A stretch of DNA of 64,000 nucleotides from Streptomyces fructofermentans (GTDB lineage: Bacteria; Actinomycetota; Actinomycetes; Streptomycetales; Streptomycetaceae): NCBI RefSeq assembly GCF_014651055.1, contig NZ_BMWD01000027.1, forward strand, positions 62,151 to 126,150, written 5' to 3'. Made by a program: the position numbers and the translations under genes. Below, in pieces: positions 34,628-44,108 of this stretch; the stretch's first letter is position 1, and each line of letters begins with the position of its first letter. The notes below the pieces were generated by a model that was not told the DNA's origin, made no database searches, and worked only from the letters and a program-made list of their open reading frames with translations.

Positions 34628-35779
34628 ATGCCCCAGCACGTGCCTTCGTCGTTGCGCGCCGCCTTCCCCCGCTCCGCGCAGCGACACCCGGCGCTTCCCC
34701 CACAGCCGCGCCGTATCGTCTTCCTCGCCCGTCGCGACTTCGGCAACGACGCGGCGGGCGGCTCCGAACTCCTGGTCGACAGACTCGCCGAGGGCCTGAC
34801 CCATCTCGGGCACCAGGTCACCCTGCTGTGCGGGGGTCCGGCCGCGTACCGCGACTACCGCGTGGTGTCGGCGGGCGGCGACCTCGGCCACTACGTACGC
34901 GCACGATCCGCGTTCCAGCGGCAGGTCGGCGACTGCGACCTGCTCGTCGAGGTGTGCAACGGCATGCCCTACCTCGCCCCGCTGTGGCACCGCGGCCCCA
35001 CACTCTGCCTGGTCAACCACGTGCACACCGACCTGTGGCGGATGCGGTTCGGCGGGCCGCTGGCGCCCGCCGCCCGGCTGGGGCGAAGACTTGAGCACTG
35101 GGCCCTGGCGGGTGCGCAGCGCCACGGCCTGCTGGTGGCCGTCTCCCCCTCGACGGCCCACGCGCTGCGCGCGATCGGGGTCGACCGCGAACGCATCCGT
35201 GTGGTGCACAACGGTGTCGAGGAGCCCGGCCCGCCGGCCGGGCGGTCGCCCGAGCCGCTGTTCCTCGCGATGGGGCGGCTCGTCGAGTACAAGCGCATCG
35301 ATCTGCTGCTGCGGCTGTGGGAGCGGGTCCGCCCGGTCACCGGCGGGCGGCTGGTGATCGTCGGCGACGGGCCCGAACGGGAGCGTCTTGAGCGGCTCGC
35401 GGGCCCGGGCGTCGAGTTCACCGGGCATGTCTCCGAGGCCGAGAAGCACCGTCTGCTCTGTGCCGCCTGGCTGCTGCTGCACCCCTCCGCCGTCGAGGGC
35501 TGGGGCCTGGTGGTGACGGAGGCGGCGGCCCGCGAGACACCCGCGATCGCCTTCGACGTGCCCGGCCTGCGCGACTCGGTCGCGGACGGCGAGACGGGCC
35601 TGCTCGCCCGCGGCGAGTCCTCCTTCGCGGCGGCCTGGTGCACCCTGGCCCTGTCGTCCCACCGCCGGGCCCTGATGGGCAGGGCGGCCGGCGAGCGGGC
35701 CGCCCAGTACCGCTGGCACCGCACGGTCCGCCAGTTCCGGGCGGTCGCCGCGGAGGCGGTGAGGGGCTGGACGCCATGA
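34628..35779 (+). CDS. GT4-type glycosyltransferase
   Basis: A 383-residue retaining glycosyltransferase of the GT-B fold, family 4. The N-terminal acceptor domain begins RRIVFLARRDFGNDAAGGSE, and the donor domain has GRLVEYKRID near residue 216, IVGDGPERERLE near 243, and the EGWGLVVTEAAA motif near 290, in which the Glu pair contacts the nucleotide sugar. No membrane segment; it would act on the inner face of the membrane. It is the first gene of an eight-gene operon with ATGA overlaps; its stop overlaps the methyltransferase start by four bases. Probably transfers a sugar to a lipid-linked acceptor (inference). Confidence 0.87.
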   Translation: MPQHVPSSLRAAFPRSAQRHPALPPQPRRIVFLARRDFGNDAAGGSELLVDRLAEGLTHLGHQVTLLCGGPAAYRDYRVVSAGGDLGHYVRARSAFQRQVGDCDLLVEVCNGMPYLAPLWHRGPTLCLVNHVHTDLWRMRFGGPLAPAARLGRRLEHWALAGAQRHGLLVAVSPSTAHALRAIGVDRERIRVVHNGVEEPGPPAGRSPEPLFLAMGRLVEYKRIDLLLRLWERVRPVTGGRLVIVGDGPERERLERLAGPGVEFTGHVSEAEKHRLLCAAWLLLHPSAVEGWGLVVTEAAARETPAIAFDVPGLRDSVADGETGLLARGESSFAAAWCTLALSSHRRALMGRAAGERAAQYRWHRTVRQFRAVAAEAVRGWTP

Positions 35780-36540
35780 GTTCTCCCACACGCGGGGACA
35801 CGGGCGGCGGGACGGGGTTCAAGGACCCCTCCGTCCGCCGCTCGCTTGCCCTCTTCCGCGCCTTCCGCCGTGAACAGGACGACCCCGGGGCGTGCTACTC
35901 GCTCCTGGCGCGGGACGCCGTCGGCCAGGTGGAGGCGTACGACGGTCCGGTGCGGGACCGGATCGTCGTCGACATCGGCGGCGGTGGCGGCTGGTTCACC
36001 GAGGAGTTCCGCCGGCGCGGCGCGCACGGCTACCTCTTCGAGCCGGACGCCGGGGAGTTGGGCCCCAAGCCGCCGGAGGGTGCCGTCGTCGCCGACGGCT
36101 ATCTGCTGCCGCTCGCCGACGGGGTGGCCGACGTCTGCTTCTCGTCCAACGTGCTGGAGCACGTGGCCGACCCGCAGACCTTCCTCAGCGAGATGGTCCG
36201 GGTCACCCGGCCCGGCGGTCTGATCTACGTGTCGTTCACCAACTGGCTGTCCCCGTGGGGCGGCCACGAGTGGGCGCCCTGGCACTACCTGGGCGCCGAG
36301 CGGGCCCGTGCCCGCTACCGGCGCCGCACGGGACGGCCCGCGAAGCACACCCTCGGCGAGAACCTGTTCGCCGTGCACATCGGCCCCACCCTGCGGCAGG
36401 TGCGCGCCCGCGACGACGTCACGGTCGTCTCGGCGCGCTCCCGCTACTGGCCGTTCCTCGCCCAGGCCGTCGCGAAGGCGCCGGGGCTGCGCGAGTTCGC
36501 CACCTGGAACCTCCTCCTCATCCTCCGGCGGTGTCCATGA
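35776..36540 (+). CDS. Class I SAM-dependent methyltransferase
   Basis: A 254-residue Rossmann-fold methyltransferase. Motif I is VVDIGGGGGWFTEEF near residue 59, the acidic ribose contact is in FEPDAGELG, and motif III/post I lies at SSNVLEHVADPQTFL. The C-terminal part (FTNWLSPWGGHEWAPWHYLG) matches small-molecule or glycan-tailoring methyltransferases found in polysaccharide clusters. ATG 35776 overlaps the glycosyltransferase stop and the gene's own stop overlaps the start of the AftD-like gene, both by four bases. It probably methylates a sugar of the operon's product; the position is unknown. Confidence 0.85.
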   Translation: MSSPTRGDTGGGTGFKDPSVRRSLALFRAFRREQDDPGACYSLLARDAVGQVEAYDGPVRDRIVVDIGGGGGWFTEEFRRRGAHGYLFEPDAGELGPKPPEGAVVADGYLLPLADGVADVCFSSNVLEHVADPQTFLSEMVRVTRPGGLIYVSFTNWLSPWGGHEWAPWHYLGAERARARYRRRTGRPAKHTLGENLFAVHIGPTLRQVRARDDVTVVSARSRYWPFLAQAVAKAPGLREFATWNLLLILRRCP

Positions 36541-39500
36541 CCAGCACGGTCCAGGCTCCTCCCCCTGCGACGACCCGCACCCCCGCCACGGCGTCCGGGC
36601 CCCCGGAGGGGCCGCGGTCGCGGCGGTGGCTGCTGGGGTTCTGGGCCGTGGTGTTCGTGCTCTTCCTGGCCGTGCAACCGGGCCGGGCGACGTTCGAGAC
36701 CAAGCTCGGCGTGGCACTCGACCCGTGGCAGTTCCTCGCCGACCTGGGCCAGTTGTGGCACGACCGGGGCGGTTTCGGCGGCATCGCCGACCAGTACGTC
36801 GGCTACGCCTTCCCGATGCTGCCGTACTACGGCCTGGCCGACCTGATCAACCTCCCGGTGTGGCTGGCCGAGCGGCTGTGGCTGTCGCTCGTGGTGACCA
36901 CCGCGTTCTGGGGGGCACTGCGGCTCGCCGAGCGGCTGGGTGTCGGCACCGGCGCGTCCCGGCTGCTCGGCGCGCTCGCTTACGCGCTGTGGCCGGTGTT
37001 CACGATCGTCGTCGGTTCGACCTCGGCCGCCGCGCTGCCCGGGGCGCTGCTGCCCTGGGTGCTGCTGCCGCTGACGGACGCGCGCCACAGCGCCCGGGTC
37101 GCCGCGCTGCGTTCGGCGCTGCTCATCCCCTTCATGGGCGGTGTCAACGCCGCGGCGACCCTCGCGTCCCTGCTGCCGGTGGGTCTCTACCTGCTGTCCC
37201 GTCCCGGGGGGCCGCGGCGGCGCAAGCTGATCACCTGGTGGGTCCCCGGTGTGGTCCTGGCGACGGCGTGGTGGGTCGTCCCGCTGCTGCTGCTGGGCGT
37301 CTACGGCGAGAACTTCCTTCCGTACGTGGAGAGCGCGCGGACCACCACGGACACCATGGCGGCCACGGAGGCGCTGCGCGGCGCCGGGAACTGGGTCGCC
37401 TACCTGCACTTCGGCGAGGCCTGGCTGCCCGCCGGCTGGACCGTGGCGACCTCGGCGGTCGTGATCGTGTCCTCGGCCCTCGCGGCGGGCATCGGCCTCG
37501 CGGGGCTGGCCCGGCGCGACCTGCCCGAGCGGCGCTGGCTGGTGCTGACCGTGCTGTCGGTCGCGCTCGTCACGCTGGCCGGGTACGGCGGATCGCTGGG
37601 GGCGCCCTTCCACGGCACGGTCCAGAGCTGGCTGGACGGCGGCCTCGTACCGTTCCGCAACATCTACAAGTTCCAGACGGGGCTGGCGCTCGCGCTGGCC
37701 CTCGGGCTGGCGCACCTGGTGGGCGTGGCCGCCGAGAGCCGGGGCGCCCGTCCCGTGCGCGGCCGGCGGCACGCGGCGCTGATCGCCGCCGTCCTGGTGC
37801 TTCCCGGGCTGGCCTGGCCCTACCTCAACGGGTCGATCCTGCAGCCGGGTTCCTTCCAGCGGCTGCCCCAGTACTGGGAGTCGACCGCGGGCTGGCTGAA
37901 GAAGTACTCGCCGGACTCGCGCGCCCTCGTGGTGCCCGCCACCGCGCACGGCATCTACACCTGGGGCTCGCCCATCGACCAGCCGCTCGACGTCCTCGCC
38001 GAGTCCCGCTGGGCCCAGCGGGACTACGTGCCGTTCGGCACGCCGGGCAACCGGCGGGCGATGGACGCGGTCGAGCAGTCCCTGCTGACGGGCGGCCGCG
38101 TCCCGGGACTCGCGGACTACCTGGGCCGCGCCGGACTCCACTACGTCGTCGTCCGCAACGACCTCGATCCGGACCAGCTCGGCCATGTGCCGACGACGAC
38201 CGTCAAACGGACCCTGGAGGAGTCGGGCTTCCGGCGCGTGACCGGGTTCGGCCCGGTGATGACCGGTGGGCGCATCGCGGAGAACACGCCCCTGCAGATC
38301 GAGGGGCTGTACCCGCGTCAGCGGGCCGTCGAGATCTACGAGCCGACGGGCGCGGACGTGCGGCGGCCGGGCCAGGCGGGGCTGAGGGCGGTCGCCGACA
38401 CGGCCGTCGTCTCCGGCGGGCCCGAGGCGCTGCTGCCGCTGGCCGCCGACCCGGGGATGCGGGACCGGGCCGCCGTGCTGACCGGCGACAACACACCCGG
38501 CCTCGGCACCCCCGCCCTCCAGGTGCTGGGCGACGGACTGCGGCGCGCCGACACCCGGTTCGGCCTGGTCAACGCCAACACCTCGTACACGTACACGCGT
38601 GACGAGCGCAACCACGACGGCAGCTTCCAGGACGCCGGGGAGAAGCCGCACCAGATCCTGCCGACGACGGGGGTCCGCCACCAGACGGTGGCGGAGCTGC
38701 GCGGCGCGCGTTCGGTGACCGCTTCGTCGAGCGGCAACTGGCTGTTCCATCTGCCGCAGTACGACCCGGTGAACGCCTTCGACGGCAATCCGGACACCGC
38801 GTGGGCCGAGGGCTCGGCGGGGTCGGCCGACGGGGAGTGGCTGCGGATCGCCTTCACCGACACGACGGACGTCCCGTCCTCGATCCGGGTGACGCCGCTG
38901 CCGCAGGACAGCGTGCGGTCCGCGGCCACCCGGGTGCGGGTGGAGACGGAGCGCGGCTCCGAGACGAGCCATCTGCGCCCGGACGGCACCCGGCAGCGGA
39001 TCAAGGCCCCGGCCGGTCCGACGGACTGGCTGAGGATCACCGTCGTCGACTCGGTGGCCCGGCACTCCGGCCTGTCCGGCGCGGGCTTCTCCGAGGTCGA
39101 CGTCCCGGACGTGCAGGTCACGCGGATGCTGCGGCTGCCGACGGACGCCTCGCGCACCGACGCGGCCGCCGAGGTCGTCTCGCTCCACCGGCCGTCCGAC
39201 CCGGGCGGCTTCTCCCCGACGGGCACGGAGGCGGGGCTGCACCGCCGTTGGACCTCCGAGTCGGCGGGCACGTACGAGGTGCGGGCGAGTGCCGTCCCGG
39301 TGCCGGGTGAGGCGTTCGACCGCCTCCTCTACGAGGTGGCTCCTGACCAGGTGGACCGGATCACCGCGACCGCCGACTCGACCGCCCGGCTCGGCACCGG
39401 TCTCTCGCCGCGCAATCTGACCGACGGCGACCTGACCACGGCGTGGATCGCCGGGGACCGCCCGACGATCCATCTGAGCTGGCCGGGCAAGCAGGCCGTC

Positions 39501-41117
39501 GACGAGCTGGTGCTCGCGCCGGCCGGCGGCCTGTCCACCCGGCCCACCGAGGTCAGCATCGGCTCGCCGGACGGCGCCGCGATCGCCGCGGTCGACGAGA
39601 ACGGGGCCGTCCACTTCGATGCGATCACCACGGACCGGCTGGACATCACCGTCACCGACACCGCGCCGATGACGGTCCACAACCCGCTCGCCGACGAGGA
39701 CCTGCAACTGCCGGTCGGCCTGACCGAGGCGTACGTGCCGGCGCTGGACCAGTACCGCACGCCGCAGCCCCGCTCGTCGCGGACCTTCGAGGTGCCCTGC
39801 GGCAAGGGGCCCGCCCTGGCCGTCGACGACGAGTTGTACGAGACCGCCGCGAAGGGGACCGTCGCGGACCTGGTGGAGCGGCGGCCCATCGAGCTGACGC
39901 TCTGCCAGGAGGGGCGCGAGGAGCCCTCGTTGTCCCTGGGCTCCGGTTCGCACCGGGTCGAGGCGGGCGACGCGGGGCCGCTGGCGGTCACCGATGTGAC
40001 GCTCACCCGCGGCACGGTCGCCGCGCCGGCCCAGCTCGACCGGGAGCTGGGGATACGGGACTGGCTGGGCGACCGGCGGGAGGTGACCGTCGGCTCGGGC
40101 CCGGCCGCCTATCTGACGATGTACGAGAACTTCAACGACGGCTGGAAGGCCACGCTCAACGGCGACGAGCTGAAGCCCGTACGGCTCGACGGCTGGCAGC
40201 AGGGCTGGCGGATCCCGCGCGACGAGGCCGGCACGGTGAAGCTCTCGTACGAGCCGTCCGTGCTGTACGAGGCCGGGCTGATCGGCGGCGGCGTCGCGGT
40301 GCTGGCGCTGGCCGGGCTGGCGCTGTACCGACGGAGGGAACCGGACGGCGACGAGCCCTCGCCGGCGCCGCCGGCGCCCGGCCCGGTCCTGGGCACGGTG
40401 GCGCTCACCGCGGTCGGGATCGTGGTCGCCGGTGTTCTCGCCCTGCTGGTGCCCGCCCTCGCGCTCCTGGCGCGACGGCGGCACACCCTGCTGGTGCCCC
40501 TCGCGTTCCTCGCGATGGCGGGGGCGGGGATCGTGGCCGCCGCGGGGGCCGGGGAGCCGGCCGCCGAGGGCACGGGAGCGTTCGGTCCGGTGGCCCAACT
40601 GCTGGCGCTGATCGCCCTGTTCGCGGGCCTGGTGTCCGTCGGGGAGGCGTCGTACGGGCTCCGGGGCGGCCGGGCGGGCGCGCCGCCGCCCCCGGCGCCG
40701 GAGGCCGGGACCCCCGCCGCGCCGCTGCCGCACCGGGTGCGGGGAGCGAACGCGGGGCCGGGCGTGCCTCCCGTACCGGACGGCCCCCCGCCCGCACCCT
40801 ACGGACCCGCCTCCGCGCCGGACGGTCCCGCGCGCCCCGAGTCCGGGCCGACCGTGTCCGCCCGCGGACCGGGCGCGCGGCGGGAGCCCGACCCGCCGAC
40901 CGTGCGGTTCCCGTTCCGCAAGGGAAGGCCCGGGGCCGGCTCGGAGCAGCCCGAGGACTCGGTGCCGGACCAGCCGGACCAGCCGGAGCAGCCGAAGCAG
41001 GAAGGGCCGCGGAAGCAGGAAGGGCAGCCGGGGCAGGCGGGGCCGGAGGGACAGGCAGGCCGGGGGGAGCAGGAAAGGGGCGAGCAGCGGAAGAAGGGGG
41101 AGGGCGGACCCGGATGA
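36537..41117 (+). CDS. AftD-like alpha-(1->3)-arabinofuranosyltransferase
   Basis: A 1526-residue membrane glycosyltransferase of the GT-C fold, similar to mycobacterial AftD, which adds alpha-1,3-linked arabinofuranose from decaprenyl-phosphoarabinose to arabinan. After a short Pro/Thr-rich start come about ten membrane segments (residues about 30-430); the first external loop, with LGVALDPWQFLADLGQLW, matches the AftD catalytic loop. A large external part follows with two discoidin-like (F5/8 type C) modules, near 735-830 (NAFDGNPDTAWAEG) and 950-1020 (NLTDGDLTTAWIAG). The C-terminus has about four more membrane segments and a Pro/Gln/Gly-rich tail of about 140 residues. ATGA overlaps join it to both neighbours. 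The donor sugar in Streptomyces is not known. Confidence 0.85.
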   Translation: MTSTVQAPPPATTRTPATASGPPEGPRSRRWLLGFWAVVFVLFLAVQPGRATFETKLGVALDPWQFLADLGQLWHDRGGFGGIADQYVGYAFPMLPYYGLADLINLPVWLAERLWLSLVVTTAFWGALRLAERLGVGTGASRLLGALAYALWPVFTIVVGSTSAAALPGALLPWVLLPLTDARHSARVAALRSALLIPFMGGVNAAATLASLLPVGLYLLSRPGGPRRRKLITWWVPGVVLATAWWVVPLLLLGVYGENFLPYVESARTTTDTMAATEALRGAGNWVAYLHFGEAWLPAGWTVATSAVVIVSSALAAGIGLAGLARRDLPERRWLVLTVLSVALVTLAGYGGSLGAPFHGTVQSWLDGGLVPFRNIYKFQTGLALALALGLAHLVGVAAESRGARPVRGRRHAALIAAVLVLPGLAWPYLNGSILQPGSFQRLPQYWESTAGWLKKYSPDSRALVVPATAHGIYTWGSPIDQPLDVLAESRWAQRDYVPFGTPGNRRAMDAVEQSLLTGGRVPGLADYLGRAGLHYVVVRNDLDPDQLGHVPTTTVKRTLEESGFRRVTGFGPVMTGGRIAENTPLQIEGLYPRQRAVEIYEPTGADVRRPGQAGLRAVADTAVVSGGPEALLPLAADPGMRDRAAVLTGDNTPGLGTPALQVLGDGLRRADTRFGLVNANTSYTYTRDERNHDGSFQDAGEKPHQILPTTGVRHQTVAELRGARSVTASSSGNWLFHLPQYDPVNAFDGNPDTAWAEGSAGSADGEWLRIAFTDTTDVPSSIRVTPLPQDSVRSAATRVRVETERGSETSHLRPDGTRQRIKAPAGPTDWLRITVVDSVARHSGLSGAGFSEVDVPDVQVTRMLRLPTDASRTDAAAEVVSLHRPSDPGGFSPTGTEAGLHRRWTSESAGTYEVRASAVPVPGEAFDRLLYEVAPDQVDRITATADSTARLGTGLSPRNLTDGDLTTAWIAGDRPTIHLSWPGKQAVDELVLAPAGGLSTRPTEVSIGSPDGAAIAAVDENGAVHFDAITTDRLDITVTDTAPMTVHNPLADEDLQLPVGLTEAYVPALDQYRTPQPRSSRTFEVPCGKGPALAVDDELYETAAKGTVADLVERRPIELTLCQEGREEPSLSLGSGSHRVEAGDAGPLAVTDVTLTRGTVAAPAQLDRELGIRDWLGDRREVTVGSGPAAYLTMYENFNDGWKATLNGDELKPVRLDGWQQGWRIPRDEAGTVKLSYEPSVLYEAGLIGGGVAVLALAGLALYRRREPDGDEPSPAPPAPGPVLGTVALTAVGIVVAGVLALLVPALALLARRRHTLLVPLAFLAMAGAGIVAAAGAGEPAAEGTGAFGPVAQLLALIALFAGLVSVGEASYGLRGGRAGAPPPPAPEAGTPAAPLPHRVRGANAGPGVPPVPDGPPPAPYGPASAPDGPARPESGPTVSARGPGARREPDPPTVRFPFRKGRPGAGSEQPEDSVPDQPDQPEQPKQEGPRKQEGQPGQAGPEGQAGRGEQERGEQRKKGEGGPG

Positions 41118-42436
41118 CCACGCTGGACCACCCGGCACGCGACGGCACCGGCGGGCCCGGGCACCCGCCCGCGCGCATCCCGTTCCCCGTGGTGGACGAG
41201 GTCGCCCGCCACTGCCTCCAGGACGAGGAGCCGGAGACCGTCCACATCGAGGTCCACCTGCCGGGCCGCCTCGATCCGGACCGGCTGCGGACGGCCTTCG
41301 CCGGGGCCCTGCGCCGCCACCCGCGGATCCTCATGCGGGAGGCGGCCGGGCCCTGGTACCGGCGACGCTACGAGTGGGAGCTGACCGAGGACCCGGACGT
41401 GGAGGCCGTCCGGTTCCCGCCGCCCGAACGGGACGCCCTCAAGCACGCCCGCGACCGCGCGCTGCGCGAGGCCCCGCCGCTGACGGCCGCGCCGCCGGTC
41501 CGGCTGGAGGCCGTCGCCGCCCCCGGGACCGGCGGAACGGTCCTGTTCCTCACCATCAACCACACCGCCCTCGACGGCCCGGCCTGTCTGCGGGTCCTCG
41601 CGACGGCCGCCGAACTGTACGGCGGGCGGGACAACTCCCCCGCGGCGCCCCCGACCCGGGCCGCGGCGCGGGCGCCCGGCGCCACCGGCACGCCCTCCAC
41701 CTGGTCGCCGCCCGCCCGGGTCGCCCGCGGCACGCCCGAGCCCTCGCCCGGAAACGGGCTGCTCGTCGAGGAGTTCGCCGTCCCGCGGCGGCCCGGGGGC
41801 GCCCCGTACACCGTCAACGACCAGCTGATGGCGGCCACCGCCCTGATGATCACCCACTGGAACCGGGAGCACGGCGCCCGCCCGCGCCCCCTGCGCATCA
41901 CGATGCCGGTGGACGACCGCACGCGCGGCACGGACATGCCCATCGGGAACGGGACACGGCTCGTCGAGGTCACCTTCGCGCCGGGGGAACCGGACGCCTC
42001 ACGGATGCCGGAGCTGCTGCGCCGCACCGCGGAGCGGACCCGCGCCCTCAAGGGGGTCACCCGTCCCCAACTCGGGCGCGGCGCGGCCCTGCTGACCTCG
42101 CCGGTGGCGCCGGTGGCCTGGCGGGCCGCGTTCACCAGGGGCCTGCGCAGAGCCGCCGGGCCGTGGACGTCGACCGTCCTGCTGAGCAACATCGGGCGCA
42201 TTCCGTACGCGCTCGACTTCGGCGAGGAGGCCGGGCGCGCGAGCGCGGTGTGGTTCTCCGCGCCGGCCCGGATGCCGCGCGGGCTGACGGTCACGACCGC
42301 CTCCACGGCAGGCCGGCTGCACGTGGCGTTCCGCTGGTCCCGGACCCTGCTGAGCCACGGGGACGGCTCCCATCTGCGCGACCTCTTCGAGCACTACCTG
42401 CACGCGACGGAACACGCCACGGAGAGTGCCCCATGA
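41114..42436 (+). CDS. Condensation-fold acyltransferase-like protein
   Basis: A 440-residue stand-alone member of the chloramphenicol acetyltransferase/condensation-domain superfamily, like PapA-type acyltransferases. The central motif is NHTALDG with His150 and Asp154, the HxxxDG core; the first His of the usual HHxxxDG is Asn. A second conserved region appears as LSNIGRIPYALDFG near residue 355. No carrier-protein or adenylation domain is nearby, which argues against peptide synthesis. Within the operon it may acylate the glycan or a lipid carrier (inference). ATG 41114 overlaps the AftD-like stop by four bases and the gene also overlaps the next start by four. Confidence 0.78.
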   Translation: MTTLDHPARDGTGGPGHPPARIPFPVVDEVARHCLQDEEPETVHIEVHLPGRLDPDRLRTAFAGALRRHPRILMREAAGPWYRRRYEWELTEDPDVEAVRFPPPERDALKHARDRALREAPPLTAAPPVRLEAVAAPGTGGTVLFLTINHTALDGPACLRVLATAAELYGGRDNSPAAPPTRAAARAPGATGTPSTWSPPARVARGTPEPSPGNGLLVEEFAVPRRPGGAPYTVNDQLMAATALMITHWNREHGARPRPLRITMPVDDRTRGTDMPIGNGTRLVEVTFAPGEPDASRMPELLRRTAERTRALKGVTRPQLGRGAALLTSPVAPVAWRAAFTRGLRRAAGPWTSTVLLSNIGRIPYALDFGEEAGRASAVWFSAPARMPRGLTVTTASTAGRLHVAFRWSRTLLSHGDGSHLRDLFEHYLHATEHATESAP

Positions 42437-43176
42437 CGACCGCTCCGACCCGCCGGCCCCCGCACGGACTGCGGGACTTCTACGAGGACCCGGCCGTCCC
42501 GGTCGCCTCCGGCGCACCCCGCAGCCTGCGCCAGGCCCGGATGCTGGCCGCCGCCCTCGGCCCGGCGACGGCGTCGGGGCCGCGCACCGTCCTCGACATC
42601 GGCTGCGGCGACGGCACCGCCGCCTCGACGGCCGCGCCGCTGCTCGCCGGTCACCGCATCGTCGGCGTCGACTGGTCCCAGGACGCGCTGCGCCGCGCGC
42701 ACACCCGCCTGCCGGCCGCGGTGCGCGGCGAACTCACGGACGGCGGCCTGCCGTTCAGGTCCGCGTCCGCCGACGCCGTGCTGTTCAGCGAGGTGGTCGA
42801 ACACCTCGTGGACCCGGACGCGGCACTCGACGAGATCCACCGGGTCCTGCGCCCGGGAGGCCATCTGATGCTCTCCACGCCCAACTTGGCGGCCTGGTAC
42901 AACCGGGCCCTGCTCCTCGCCGGGGTCCAGCCCGTCTTCTCCGAGGTGAGCCTGCGCGCGATCCACGGCCGCCCCGGCACGGAGGTGGTGGGCCATCTGC
43001 GGCTCTACACCCCGCGCGCGCTGCGGGAGTTCGTGGCCGCCTCGGGCTTCGAGGTCGTGGGGCTGCGGGGAGCCCCGTTCCACGGGGTGCCGCGCCCGCT
43101 GCGCCCGCTGGACCGGCTGGCCTGCGCCGTCCCGTCCGTGGCGTCGATCCTGCTGCTGCACGCGCGAAGGACGTAG
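42433..43176 (+). CDS. Class I SAM-dependent methyltransferase (second)
   Basis: A 247-residue methyltransferase with motif I VLDIGCGDGTAAS near residue 53, the acidic motif IVGVDWSQDAL, and SEVVEHLVDPDAALDEIHRVLRPGG near 118. The C-terminal LRLYTPRALREFVAASGFEVVGLRG is common in lipid or glycan methyltransferases of the UbiE/Coq5-like group. It is distinct from the copy at 35776 and coupled to the condensation-fold gene. Two bases separate it from the DMT gene. Confidence 0.85.
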   Translation: MTTAPTRRPPHGLRDFYEDPAVPVASGAPRSLRQARMLAAALGPATASGPRTVLDIGCGDGTAASTAAPLLAGHRIVGVDWSQDALRRAHTRLPAAVRGELTDGGLPFRSASADAVLFSEVVEHLVDPDAALDEIHRVLRPGGHLMLSTPNLAAWYNRALLLAGVQPVFSEVSLRAIHGRPGTEVVGHLRLYTPRALREFVAASGFEVVGLRGAPFHGVPRPLRPLDRLACAVPSVASILLLHARRT

Positions 43177-43178
43177 CC

Positions 43179-44108
43179 ATGTGGTGGGGAGTGGCCGCGG
43201 CCCTGCTGGCGAACGTCCTCTACAGCACGGGATTCGTCCTGGAGAAACGGGCTCTCGCGGCCATGCCGGAGGTGACCGTGCGACGGCCCCTGCGGCTGCT
43301 GCGGCTGGTTGTCGGCAGCCCGCTCTGGATCGGCGGCTCCCTGTCCCTCGCGGCCGGCTTCGCCGCACAGCTCGTCGTCTACCGCACCCTGCCGATCGCC
43401 GCCGCGCAGGGCATCTTCGTCTCCGGGCTGGTGCTGCTCGTCCTGCTGTCCTCGACCCTGCTCGGCGAGGAGACCTCGGGGCGCGAACGGTACGCGCTCG
43501 GCGCGATCCTGCTCGCCCTGCTCATGGTGGTGCTGTCGCTGAAGGAGGGCTCGGACACCGTCGGCGGCGACGCCCCGGCACCGCTGGTCCTGCTGGTCTG
43601 CGTACCGTCGCTGGCGCTCGGCGTCTGGCTGTACGGGTCCGCGGAGCGCCGCGCCAGGCACCGGCACCGGATGCCGACGACGGGCGTCGAGTACGGCGTG
43701 GCGGTGGGCCTGCTGTACGGGGTCAGCTCGCTGGCCATCAAGGGCGTGTCGGGCCACCTCACGACGAGCGGGCCGGGCGGCGCGGTGCTCGGTCTGCTCC
43801 GCTCCCCGTACCCCTATCTCCTGCTCTTCACGGGCGCGTTCGGCCTCGTCATGTCGCAGGCGGCCCTGCAGCGCTGCCGGGCCTCGCTCATCGTGCCGGT
43901 CTGCACGACCGTGACCTGCCTGTTCACCGCGGTCCTCGGCACGCTCTCGTTCGGCGAGGCGCTGCCCGAGGAGCCGCTGCGGCTGGCCCTGCGCATCGGC
44001 GGTACGGCGCTGGCGGTCTCCGTGCTCCTCGCGATGCCCAAGCACGACCCACCGCCGAAGCCCCCGTCCCCTTCCCCCACGAGGGAGTTGACCAGCCGTG
44101 AACCCTGA
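43179..44108 (+). CDS. DMT/EamA-superfamily membrane transporter
   Basis: A 309-residue polytopic membrane protein with nine or ten hydrophobic segments in two halves, as in the drug/metabolite transporter superfamily. LLANVLYSTGFVLEKRALAAMP at the start and VMSQAALQRCRASLIVPVCTT near residue 230 match actinobacterial EamA-like proteins. A substrate cannot be assigned; by context it may flip a lipid-linked sugar such as a polyprenyl-phosphate glycoside needed by the GT-C enzyme, as small DMT-like proteins do in other glycan pathways (inference). It overlaps the Trm112-like gene by 11 bases. Confidence 0.78.
   Translation: MWWGVAAALLANVLYSTGFVLEKRALAAMPEVTVRRPLRLLRLVVGSPLWIGGSLSLAAGFAAQLVVYRTLPIAAAQGIFVSGLVLLVLLSSTLLGEETSGRERYALGAILLALLMVVLSLKEGSDTVGGDAPAPLVLLVCVPSLALGVWLYGSAERRARHRHRMPTTGVEYGVAVGLLYGVSSLAIKGVSGHLTTSGPGGAVLGLLRSPYPYLLLFTGAFGLVMSQAALQRCRASLIVPVCTTVTCLFTAVLGTLSFGEALPEEPLRLALRIGGTALAVSVLLAMPKHDPPPKPPSPSPTRELTSREP

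Noticed and set aside
34152..34703. A 183-codon minus-strand frame in the gap before the glycan operon
   Set aside because: No known motif, no good ribosome-binding site, and it runs into the glycosyltransferase gene; best treated as noncoding.
36444..41138. A 1564-codon open frame on the minus strand opposite the AftD-like gene
   Set aside because: It is a shadow: the opposite frame of a GC-rich gene lacks stops, the product is Arg/Gly/His/Gln-rich without domains, while the plus strand has clear membrane segments and family motifs.
41114..42436. Part of a nonribosomal peptide synthetase
   Set aside because: Only a condensation-like fold is present; no adenylation or carrier domain exists in the surrounding 10 kb.
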